Source: Oscillospiraceae bacterium (lineage in GTDB: Bacteria > Bacillota > Clostridia > Oscillospirales > UBA929). From it: a stretch of 11,688 nucleotides of DNA. This document shows positions 1-5,714 of this stretch, in pieces (position 1 is the stretch's first letter; each line of letters begins with the position of its first letter). Under the pieces are notes generated by a model. The model did not search any database. It saw nothing but the letters and a program-made list of their open reading frames with translations, and was not told the origin of the DNA. The stretch is taken from the NCBI GenBank assembly GCA_031289065.1, contig JAITQI010000184.1, forward strand, positions 1 to 11,688, given 5' to 3'. A program made the position numbers and the translations under genes.

Positions 1-511
1 AGAAATGCAGGAAGGGCACCCGGCCCTTGAGAGCGGCCAGATGGGCCACCGCGCCCAGGTCCATGACCTCCTGGGGGTTGGTGGCGGCCAGCATGGCGAA
101 GCCGGTCTGACGGCAGGCCATGACGTCGGAGTGGTCGCCGAAGATGGACAGGGCGTGGGACGCCAGCGCCCGGGCCGAGCAGTGGATGACGCCGGGCAGC
201 AGCTCACCGGCGATCTTGTACATGTTGGGGATCATGAGCAGCAGGCCCTGGGACGCGGTGAAGGTTGTGGTCAGCGCGCCGGCGGCCAGCGAACCGTGCA
301 CCGCGCCGGCGGCCCCGGCTTCCGACTGCATTTCCATGACCCGGACGGGCTGGCCGAAGACGTTCTTCTGCCCGGATGCCGCCCATTTGTCGGCCAGCTC
401 CGCCATCACCGACGAGGGGGTGATGGGGTAGATGGCCGCCACGTCGGTGAATGCGTATGCCACATGCGCCGCCGCCGTGTTTCCGTCCATCGTTTTCTTT
501 TTTCTTGCCAT
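1..511 (-). CDS. nifJ: Pyruvate:ferredoxin (flavodoxin) oxidoreductase, N-terminal part (gene runs off the window)
   Basis: The minus strand read from ATG at 511 stays open for 170 codons to the window edge, so the gene is cut only by the window. The family oxidatively decarboxylates pyruvate with CoA to acetyl-CoA and CO2, passing electrons to ferredoxin or flavodoxin in the cytoplasm; this is central to anaerobic fermentation. The visible part is the start of the pyrimidine-binding domain. It contains YPITPSS at residues 28-34, whose Thr31 matches the substrate-contacting threonine of known PFORs, followed by VMEMQSEAGAAGAVHGSL, TTTFTASQGLLLMIPNMYKI and, near the edge, GRVPFLHF. The start is supported by GGGAGGA (521-527, minus) nine bases upstream and by the family N-terminus. 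A full-length protein is about 1170-1180 residues, so roughly 15% is seen. It is transcribed away from the ABC operon, and a promoter lies at 599-628. 2-oxoacid relatives with other substrates are less likely but not excluded. Confidence 0.93.
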   Translation of the reverse strand, partial: MARKKKTMDGNTAAAHVAYAFTDVAAIYPITPSSVMAELADKWAASGQKNVFGQPVRVMEMQSEAGAAGAVHGSLAAGALTTTFTASQGLLLMIPNMYKIAGELLPGVIHCSARALASHALSIFGDHSDVMACRQTGFAMLAATNPQEVMDLGAVAHLAALKGRVPFLHF

Positions 512-598
512 GACGATGTTTCCTCCCTGGTAGCGTATTTTTTCGCGGTTTATCCCGCTTTCGGCGGGCCGAAAAGGGGGCGAACCGTACCAGAGTGT

Positions 599-628
599 AT
601 TCTATCACGAAACGCGGCGCACTGTAAA
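599..628 (-). promoter_or_regulatory. Sigma-A-type promoter for nifJ
   Basis: On the minus strand, TTTACA (623-628) and TAGAAT (599-604) are separated by 18 bases. The -10 is preceded by TGA, giving an extended -10 (TGnTAGAAT). Transcription would start near 592, leaving a leader of about 80 bases before the nifJ ATG. That leader includes a small hairpin, CCCGC/GCGGG at 554-558/564-568. The position and orientation fit nifJ. No terminator-like T-run follows the small hairpin on the minus strand. Confidence 0.6.
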
Positions 629-700
629 CCTAAAGTTGACACTAACTCATAAAAAACCCGCAAAAAGTCGCCGAGGGGGGCACATCGTGGGGGCGGTTCG

Positions 701-738
701 GCACGGGACGGGCCCAAAACGGCCCGCCCCGTGCTTTT
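701..738 (+). other. GC-rich hairpin, terminator-like, purpose unclear
   Basis: GCACGGG-A-CGGGCC (701-714) can pair with GGCCCG-C-CCCGTGC (721-734). This gives a 13-bp stem with one A/C mismatch and a six-base loop, followed by TTTT at 735-738. On the plus strand it resembles a weak intrinsic terminator, but the U-tract is short and interrupted by GGG, and no plus-strand gene lies upstream in this window. It sits between the two divergent promoters. It may insulate them, end a short unrecognised transcript, or be a leftover structural element. Confidence 0.4.
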
Positions 739-761
739 GGGCGCGGCCCGGAAAATATTTG

Positions 762-790
762 TTGACGCTGCCCCGGTTTTGTGGTAGACT
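762..790 (+). promoter_or_regulatory. Sigma-A-type promoter for the small ORF and ABC exporter operon
   Basis: TTGACG (762-767) and TAGACT (785-790) are spaced by exactly 17 bases, and TGG directly precedes the -10 box, giving an extended -10. An A/T-rich GAAAATATTTG lies immediately upstream of the -35, as an UP-like element would. The predicted start is near 797, about 44 bases before the ATG at 841. This is the best promoter seen in the window. It reads into the small ORF, then the terminator at 1013-1052, then the ABC genes. Confidence 0.72.
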
Positions 791-809
791 GTATTTCGTT
801 CCACAAAAC
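776..809. promoter_or_regulatory. Perfect 9-bp inverted repeat spanning the -10 and start site: candidate operator
   Basis: GTTTTGTGG (776-784) and CCACAAAAC (801-809) are exact reverse complements separated by 16 bases. The left arm abuts the -10 box at 785, and the right arm lies just past the predicted start near 797. The left arm would therefore not be transcribed, which favours a DNA operator over an RNA hairpin. A bound dimeric repressor would block the promoter. Which regulator binds is unknown, and no regulator gene is present in the window. Confidence 0.45.
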
Positions 810-840
810 GCCGCGTGAAAACGCAGAAAGGAGAGCCACC

Positions 841-978
841 ATGGGTAACGCCGTTATGATCCGCAACGCTGTTTCTTTGGCCGTCGGGCTTGTTTTTGTC
901 GCGCCTCCGTTTGGCAGCGCGAGTTTGTCCTGCCGCCGCCGTCAAAAGTGTATCGCATGGCCGGTTCTTCGCGGATAA
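841..978 (+). CDS. Small ORF of 45 codons, possible regulatory leader peptide
   Basis: The ATG at 841 is preceded by AAGGAG (828-833) with a 7-base gap, one of the best SDs in the window, and by a good promoter at 762-790. The TAA is at 976-978. The peptide begins MGNAVMIRNAVSLAVGL. It has a hydrophobic stretch at about residues 10-24, then a polar tail with RRR at 32-34 and Cys at 31 and 37. I recognise no family. Third-position GC, counted by hand, is about 59%, clearly lower than in the adjacent genes, so selection may act on the RNA rather than the peptide. A strong terminator begins 35 bases after the stop and the ABC exporter follows. This order resembles translated attenuator leaders such as bmrB of Bacillus. 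It could instead be an independent small membrane peptide, or not be expressed at all. Confidence 0.5.
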   Translation: MGNAVMIRNAVSLAVGLVFVAPPFGSASLSCRRRQKCIAWPVLRG

Positions 979-1012
979 GCATCCCTTGTCCGTGCCTCTT
1001 GCCAGAATGTGA

Positions 1013-1052
1013 CGCCTCTTTTGACCGCAAGGCCGAAGGGGGCGATTTTTTT
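1013..1052 (+). terminator. Strong intrinsic terminator / candidate attenuator before the ABC exporter genes
   Basis: CGCCTCTTTT (1013-1022) pairs with GAAGGGGGCG (1035-1044) over ten pairs, including three G-U. A further G-C (1023/1034), an A/C mismatch and CC/GG close a GCAA tetraloop (1027-1030). ATTTTTTT follows at 1045-1052, and a second T-run lies at 1062-1067. It lies after the small ORF and before the only visible start codons of the exporter. It therefore either ends a short transcript or acts as a conditional attenuator. Since no good promoter is seen between 1053 and 1181, I favour the attenuator reading. Confidence 0.72.
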
Positions 1053-1078
1053 GTCTTTCTGTTTTTTGGGGAACTTTT

Positions 1079-1106
1079 CAATGGACAGTTGACAATGGAC
1101 AATTGG
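1079..1106. repeat. Two tandem 14-nt repeat units
   Basis: CAATGGACAGTTGA (1079-1092) is followed directly by CAATGGACAATTGG (1093-1106), with 12 of 14 bases identical. The second unit contains the palindrome CAATTG. The repeat lies between the terminator and the start of the ABC exporter gene. Similar short GGACAATTG-like arrays occur in intergenic DNA of some bacteria, but I cannot assign a role. The embedded TTGACA (1089-1094) has no suitable -10 partner. Confidence 0.6.
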
Positions 1107-1180
1107 TGCGCTGTTTCTTGTTTGCTGTGTATGTTCTTTTTTTCGTGATTTCAAAAATGGTGATGTGGGGTGTGTATTTT

Positions 1181-2998
1181 ATGACTCTTCCTTGGACACG
1201 GGGACGGGTGGCGCTGCTGTTGGCGCTGGCCCGGGGCCGGTATGGGCGGCTGTCGCTGACCGTACTGCTGACGGCGCTGACCGTCCTGTTTCAATTCCTC
1301 AACCCGCAGGTCATCCGGGCCACGGTGGACTCGGTCATCGGCGAGGAACCCTTTGACCTGCCCGTCTTCGCCCTGGGGCTGGTGAACACCCTGGGCGGGC
1401 GGGACGGTCTGCGGGCGGCGCTGTGGATTCCGGCGCTGATCTTTATCGGCATCGGCCTTTGTCAGGGTCTGGCCAACCTGTGGCGGCGCTATTTCATCCC
1501 GGAGAGCGCCGAGTACATCTCCCAGCGTCTGCGCAACACCCTGTTCGGGCACATTCAGACGCTGCCCTACGAGTGGCATGTGAAGATTCAAACCGGGGAC
1601 ATCATCCAGCGGTGCACTTCGGACGTGGACACGCTGAAAAACTTCATGGCCAATCAGCTGGGGGAAATCGCCCGGTCGGTGCTGTTGGTGATCATCGCGC
1701 TGTCGCTGATGTTCCCGATGGATACGCTGATGACCTTGGCCGCGCTGTCGCTGATGCCGGTCATCTTCGCCTTCTCCTGGCGGTTCTCCAAGTCTGTGTC
1801 CAAGCGGTTTTTGAAGGCCGACGAGGCGGAGGGGGCCTTGCAGGCCTGCGCTCAGGAAAACCTGACCGGCGTTCGGGTGGTGCGGGCCTTCGGGCGGGAA
1901 CGCTTTGAGGTGAAGCGCTTCAAAGAGAAGAACGACGCTTGGGCCTCCCAAATCGGCCATCTGGCCAACCTGCTGGGCAACTTCTGGGGTCTGGGCGACG
2001 TCATCACCGGCGTGCAGATCGGCGTCGTGGTGGTGGTCGGCGTCCTGCGCTGTCAGTCGGGGGCGCTCACGCTGGGCACCTTTTTGGCCTTCTACTCTTA
2101 CATCGGCCTGCTCATTTGGCCGGTGCGCAACCTGGGTCGGCTGCTGTCCGACATGAGCAAGGCGGGGGTGGCCCTGGGGCGGGTGCGGGAGATTCTGTCC
2201 GCCGCCCCCGAGACCGACGCCCCCGACGACCTGGAGCCAGACATCAAGGGGGACATCGCCTTCGAGCATGTGACCTTCGCCTACGGCGACCAGCCCCCGG
2301 TGCTCAAGGACATCTCCTTCACCCTCAGGCCGGGCCGGACGCTGGCCATCCTGGGGGCCACCGGCAGCGGCAAGTCCTCCCTGGTGCATCTGCTGTGCCG
2401 CCTGTACGACCTGTCGGCGGACGGGGGGCGGATCACCATCGACGGCACGGACATCCGGCACATCAAACGCGGTTGGCTGCGAAACCATGTGGGCCTTGTC
2501 CTGCAAGAACCTTTCCTGTTTTCCAAGACCATTCGGGAGAACATCAGCGTGACCACCCCCGACGCCGAACCGGAAGCGGTACACGGCGCGGCGCGGGTGG
2601 CGTCGCTTCACGAGTCGGTGGAGGAGTTCGCCAACGGATACGAGACCCTCATTGGAGAGCGCGGGGTCACCCTGTCGGGGGGCCAGCGCCAGCGGGTGGC
2701 CATCGCCCGGATGCTCATGCGGGAAGCCCCCATCATGATTTTTGACGACAGCCTGTCGGCGGTGGACACCGAGACCGACGCCCGCATCCGCCGCGCCCTG
2801 CGGGGGCGCACCAAGGCGGCGGCCACGATTATCATCTCCCACCGGCTGAGCACCCTGATGCAGGCCGACGAGATTCTGGTTCTGCGGGACGGGCGCATCG
2901 AGGAGATGGGCTCCCATGAGGAGCTGCTGGCCCTAAACGGTTCCTACCGCCGCATTTTCGACATGCAGGGCCGCCTGGAGGAGGAAAGCGCACAATGA
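1181..2998 (+). CDS. Heterodimeric ABC exporter, subunit 1 (degenerate catalytic site; BmrC-like)
   Basis: This is a half-size type IV (MDR-like) exporter of 605 residues: a six-helix membrane domain (about residues 20-330), then a nucleotide-binding domain. Visible motifs are Walker A GATGSGKS (392-399, Lys398), Q-loop Gln442, signature LSGGQ (498-502), Walker B IMIFDD with Asp522, and H-loop His554. The residue after the Walker B Asp is Asp523, not the usual catalytic Glu. This marks the non-hydrolysing site of heterodimeric exporters such as BmrCD, LmrCD and TM287/288. The start is uncertain. ATG 1181 gives a usual N-terminus, with only a weak GTGGGGTG (1164-1171) upstream. ATGs at 1157 and 1163 and a TTG at 1103 are also in frame but lack an SD. 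Its stop overlaps the next start as ATGA (2995-2998), so the two subunits are probably coupled in translation. The substrate is unknown; drugs or lipids are typical. Confidence 0.9.
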   Translation: MTLPWTRGRVALLLALARGRYGRLSLTVLLTALTVLFQFLNPQVIRATVDSVIGEEPFDLPVFALGLVNTLGGRDGLRAALWIPALIFIGIGLCQGLANLWRRYFIPESAEYISQRLRNTLFGHIQTLPYEWHVKIQTGDIIQRCTSDVDTLKNFMANQLGEIARSVLLVIIALSLMFPMDTLMTLAALSLMPVIFAFSWRFSKSVSKRFLKADEAEGALQACAQENLTGVRVVRAFGRERFEVKRFKEKNDAWASQIGHLANLLGNFWGLGDVITGVQIGVVVVVGVLRCQSGALTLGTFLAFYSYIGLLIWPVRNLGRLLSDMSKAGVALGRVREILSAAPETDAPDDLEPDIKGDIAFEHVTFAYGDQPPVLKDISFTLRPGRTLAILGATGSGKSSLVHLLCRLYDLSADGGRITIDGTDIRHIKRGWLRNHVGLVLQEPFLFSKTIRENISVTTPDAEPEAVHGAARVASLHESVEEFANGYETLIGERGVTLSGGQRQRVAIARMLMREAPIMIFDDSLSAVDTETDARIRRALRGRTKAAATIIISHRLSTLMQADEILVLRDGRIEEMGSHEELLALNGSYRRIFDMQGRLEEESAQ

Positions 2999-4821
2999 GT
3001 TACTACGAGGAATACGACTATAACAAGCCCTTTTCCCTCAAGATTTGGGCCAAGATGCTACCCTTCCTGAAGCCCTACCGGCGTCGGCTGGTACAGGTCG
3101 GCCTGCTGATGGCCGTCGCCGCCCTGGTGGACGTGGCCTTCCCGCTGTTTTTGCGTTACGCCATTGATCATTTCATCGAACCGGGCGTCACCGACGGGCT
3201 GTGGCTGTTCGCCGCGGTGCTGGTGATCGCCGCCGCGCTGGGCGGGGTTTGTGTCATCCTGTTCGTCCGGCTGGCCATGCGCATCGAGTTCAACATTGGG
3301 CGCGATCTGCGCGCCGCCACCTTCAATCATCTGCAAACCCTGTCCTTTTCCTACTACAACAACACTCCGGTGGGCTATATGCTGGCCCGTGTCATGTCGG
3401 ACACCGGCCGCATCGGGGACATGGTGGCCTGGGGCGTGGTGGATCTCACCTGGTCGGTGCTGTATGTGCTGGGCGTGTTCGCCGCCATGTTCGCGCTGGA
3501 CTGGCGGCTGGCCCTGCTGGCTGGGGCGGCGGTGCCCATCATCGCGGTGGTCACCGTCTGGTTCCAGACCCGCCTGCTGCGGATCAACCGGCAGGTGCGC
3601 CGCCTCAACTCCAGCCTCACGGGTTCCATGAACGAGGGCATCTCGGGGGCGCGCACCACCAAGACGCTGGCCATTGAGGACAGCCAGCTGGCCTCTTTTT
3701 CCGACCTGACCGCCCAGATGAAAAAGAAAACCACCCTGGCCGCCCGGTACAATTCGGTCTTCCTGCCCCTGCTGCTGTTCATCGGCTCGATCACCACCGC
3801 CTGGGTGCTGTCCAGCGGCGGCGGGCTGGTGCTCAAGCTGCTGGTTCCCCTGGGCACGCTGGCCGCCTTCATCAACTACGTCATGGGCATCTACGAGCCC
3901 ATCCAGCAGATCGCCCGGATTCTGTCCGAATTCGTGTCCACCCAGGCCAACATCGAGCGGGTGACCATGTTGCTGGAGAGGGAGCCGGACATTACCGACA
4001 CACCTGAGGTCATCGAGCGCTACGGCGACGCCTTCCACCCCAAGCCGGAAAACTGGGAGTCCATCCGGGGGGATATCGAATTTCGGGACGTCACCTTCCG
4101 CTACCCGGACGGCTCTGAGAACGTGCTGGAGCACTTCAACCTGACGGTGCCCGCCGGGAGCTTCGTGGCCATTGTGGGGGAGACCGGCGCGGGCAAGTCC
4201 ACCCTGGTCAACCTCGTGTGCCGCTTTTTCGAGCCCACCGAGGGCACGGTGCTCATCGACGGGCGGGACGCCCGGGCCCGGAGCCAACTGTGGCTCCACT
4301 CCCACTTGGGTTATGTGCTGCAAAGCCCCCACCTGTTTTCCGGCAGCGTGCGGGAGAACATCCGTTACGGGCGGCTGGAGGCCACCGACGAGGAGGTGGC
4401 CGAGGCGGCCCGCATCGCCCACGCCGACCAGGTCATTCAAAAGCTGCCCGAGGGGCTGGACGCCGCCGTGGGCGAGGGGGGCGACCGGCTGTCCACCGGG
4501 GAAAAGCAGCTGATTTCCTTCGCCCGGGCGGTGCTGGCCGACCCGCGCATCTTTGTGCTCGACGAGGCCACCTCCAGCATCGACACCGAGACCGAGGCCC
4601 TCATCCAGCAGGCCACCCGTCACCTGCTCCACGGGCGCACCTCCTTCGTCATCGCCCACCGGCTGTCCACCATCCGGGAGGCCGACATGATCCTGGTGGT
4701 GGACGACGGGCACATCATCGAGCGCGGCACCCACAAAGAGCTCCTCCGAGCCCGGGGGCACTACTATTCCCTCTACACCCGCCAGTTCGAGGAGGAGGAA
4801 AGCGACAAAGTCCTGCGATAG
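2995..4821 (+). CDS. Heterodimeric ABC exporter, subunit 2 (canonical catalytic Glu; BmrD-like)
   Basis: The protein has 608 residues: a six-helix exporter membrane domain (about residues 25-335) and a C-terminal ATPase domain. Motifs are Walker A GETGAGKS (395-402, Lys401), Q-loop Gln443, Walker B IFVLDEATSSID with Asp523 and catalytic Glu524, and H-loop His555. The signature is LSTGE (499-503) instead of LSGGQ. In the head-to-tail dimer this altered signature faces the Walker A/B of subunit 1, which lacks its catalytic Glu, so both defects fall in one composite site. The other site combines Glu524 with the normal LSGGQ of subunit 1 and should be fully active. That is the standard layout of heterodimeric exporters and identifies the pair as partners. 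The start ATG overlaps the upstream stop, and a strong terminator follows nine bases after the stop. The substrate cannot be told from the sequence. Confidence 0.93.
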   Translation: MSYYEEYDYNKPFSLKIWAKMLPFLKPYRRRLVQVGLLMAVAALVDVAFPLFLRYAIDHFIEPGVTDGLWLFAAVLVIAAALGGVCVILFVRLAMRIEFNIGRDLRAATFNHLQTLSFSYYNNTPVGYMLARVMSDTGRIGDMVAWGVVDLTWSVLYVLGVFAAMFALDWRLALLAGAAVPIIAVVTVWFQTRLLRINRQVRRLNSSLTGSMNEGISGARTTKTLAIEDSQLASFSDLTAQMKKKTTLAARYNSVFLPLLLFIGSITTAWVLSSGGGLVLKLLVPLGTLAAFINYVMGIYEPIQQIARILSEFVSTQANIERVTMLLEREPDITDTPEVIERYGDAFHPKPENWESIRGDIEFRDVTFRYPDGSENVLEHFNLTVPAGSFVAIVGETGAGKSTLVNLVCRFFEPTEGTVLIDGRDARARSQLWLHSHLGYVLQSPHLFSGSVRENIRYGRLEATDEEVAEAARIAHADQVIQKLPEGLDAAVGEGGDRLSTGEKQLISFARAVLADPRIFVLDEATSSIDTETEALIQQATRHLLHGRTSFVIAHRLSTIREADMILVVDDGHIIERGTHKELLRARGHYYSLYTRQFEEEESDKVLR

Positions 4822-4829
4822 GGAAAAGC

Positions 4830-4872
4830 GGAGGCGGCGGCAGCCGAAGGTTGCCACCGCCTCCAAATTTTT
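4830..4872 (+). terminator. Intrinsic terminator of the ABC exporter operon
   Basis: GGAGGCGG (4830-4837) pairs with CCGCCTCC (4857-4864). After one C/A mismatch, GGCAGCC (4839-4845) pairs with GGTTGCC (4849-4855) around a GAA loop. That gives 15 pairs in total, including one G-U. AAATTTTT follows (4865-4872). The flanking GGAAAA and TTTTCC could lengthen the stem and may allow some function on the minus strand. It starts nine bases after the stop of subunit 2, separating the exporter from pyrH. Confidence 0.85.
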
Positions 4873-4917
4873 CCGTCCTCCTCTCTCTTCTGAAAGTTGG
4901 GGCTTCCCTTCCGGGCC

Positions 4918-4942
4918 GTTTTGTATTACAATGGTACAAAAC
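4918..4942 (+). promoter_or_regulatory. Candidate pyrH promoter -10 box inside an 8-bp inverted repeat
   Basis: GTTTTGTA (4918-4925) and TACAAAAC (4935-4942) are exact reverse complements separated by nine bases. The spacer contains TACAAT (4927-4932), a good -10 box. The matching -35 is poor: TTCCCT at 4904-4909, 17 bases away. Start of transcription would be near 4939, about 44 bases before the pyrH ATG. A terminator ends at 4872, so pyrH needs its own promoter around here. The dyad could be an operator overlapping the -10 box. The weak -35 fits dependence on an activator or other contacts, but this is inference. Confidence 0.45.
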
Positions 4943-4982
4943 AACCCGCGCTCCGTCGGGGCGTGGCGTAAGGAGGGGCTCT

Positions 4983-5714
4983 ATGGCGGCGGAGCCGGTA
5001 TACAAGCGCGTGCTTCTCAAGATCAGCGGCGAGGCTTTGGCGGGAGACAAAAAGAACGGACTGAACTTCGACGTGGTGTCCGCGGTGTGCGGCGTGGTGC
5101 GGCGGTGCGCCGCGCTGGGGGTGCAGGTGGGCATCGTCGTGGGGGGCGGCAACTTCTGGCGGGGGGCCAAGGACGGTTTCGGGCGCATGGACCGAACCCG
5201 GGCCGACCACATGGGGATGCTGGCCACCGTCATCAACGCCCTGGCCCTGGCCGACGCCCTGGAACGGGCCGGGGTGGACGTGCGGGTGCAGACGGCGCTG
5301 GAGATGCGGGCCATCGCGGAGCCCTATGTGCGCCTGCGGGCGGTGCGGCACTTGGAGAAGGGCCGGGTGGTCATTTTCGCCTGCGGTTTGGGCAGCCCCT
5401 TCTTCTCCACCGATACGGCCGCCGTCCTGCGGGCGGTGGAGATCGACGCGGACATCATCCTGCTGGCCAAGAACATCGATGGAGTATATGACGACGACCC
5501 CGCCAAAAACCCTCAGGCCAAAAAATACGAGTCCATCACCTTTGACGAGCTTCTCTCGCGGCATCTGGCCGTCATGGACAGCACCGCCGCTTCCCTGTCC
5601 ATGGACAACCATATCCCCGTTATTCTTTTTGCCCTGAAAGACCCCGAGAATATTTTCCGGGTGGTCATGGGAGATAAAATCGGTACGATCGTCGGAAAGG
5701 AGACCTGCAAATGA
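4983..5714 (+). CDS. pyrH: UMP kinase
   Basis: PyrH phosphorylates UMP to UDP with ATP in the cytoplasm. In bacteria it is a hexamer of the amino-acid-kinase fold, usually activated by GTP and inhibited by UTP. The 243 residues match the family's usual 235-245. Visible motifs are KRVLLKISGEAL (8-19), the nucleotide-binding GGGN (54-57) within VVGGGNFWRG, DHMGMLATVINALALADALE, FACGLGSPFFSTDTAAVLRA, and near the C-terminus a stretch ending in KIGTIVGKE. AAGGAGG (4970-4976) lies six bases before the ATG, and the family N-terminus begins just there. The frame stays open far upstream through the exporter gene, but that is a GC-rich artefact. The gene overlaps frr by ATGA (5711-5714), the classic pyrH-frr pair. 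The commonly adjacent rpsB-tsf genes are not upstream here. Confidence 0.97.
   Translation: MAAEPVYKRVLLKISGEALAGDKKNGLNFDVVSAVCGVVRRCAALGVQVGIVVGGGNFWRGAKDGFGRMDRTRADHMGMLATVINALALADALERAGVDVRVQTALEMRAIAEPYVRLRAVRHLEKGRVVIFACGLGSPFFSTDTAAVLRAVEIDADIILLAKNIDGVYDDDPAKNPQAKKYESITFDELLSRHLAVMDSTAASLSMDNHIPVILFALKDPENIFRVVMGDKIGTIVGKETCK

Larger units (their letters stand above)
512..840. other. Divergent intergenic region between nifJ and the small ORF
   Basis: No convincing protein-coding gene lies here. Open frames on both strands have no SD and low-complexity translations unlike any family I know. The stretch carries the nifJ SD and promoter reading left, a GC-rich hairpin at 701-734, and the rightward promoter at 762-790 with its dyad at 776-809. 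Between about 629 and 700 I see only A-rich and G-rich runs without clear structure. Confidence 0.6.

Noticed and set aside
636..641. TTGACA as a -35 box for a plus-strand promoter
   Set aside because: No acceptable -10 hexamer is found 15-19 bases downstream.
781..840. Extension of the small ORF back to a GTG at 781
   Set aside because: That codon lies upstream of the predicted transcription start and has no SD, while ATG 841 has AAGGAG at ideal distance.
550..945. A minus-strand protein of about 130 residues in the intergenic region
   Set aside because: It has no SD, reads through both predicted promoters and the hairpin, and its translation is basic low-complexity sequence with no domain.
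1089..1094. TTGACA as a promoter directly in front of the exporter gene
   Set aside because: The sequence 16-18 bases downstream does not resemble a -10 box, and TTGACA is explained by the tandem repeat.
1103..1180. A longer exporter subunit 1 starting at TTG 1103 with an extra hydrophobic segment
   Set aside because: No SD precedes TTG 1103. The start codon would lie in the tandem repeat, and the added residues come from a T-rich leader unlike the family N-terminus.
1151..4944. Very long open frames antisense to both ABC genes
   Set aside because: They mirror the codon structure of GC-rich genes on the plus strand. Their translations are rich in Gly, His, Gln and Pro with no recognisable domain, and the plus-strand genes have all family motifs.
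4218..4982. The pyrH frame is open far upstream, suggesting a fusion or longer PyrH
   Set aside because: A strong SD and ATG at 4983 coincide with the normal PyrH N-terminus, and the upstream translation is an out-of-frame shadow of the exporter gene interrupted functionally by a terminator.
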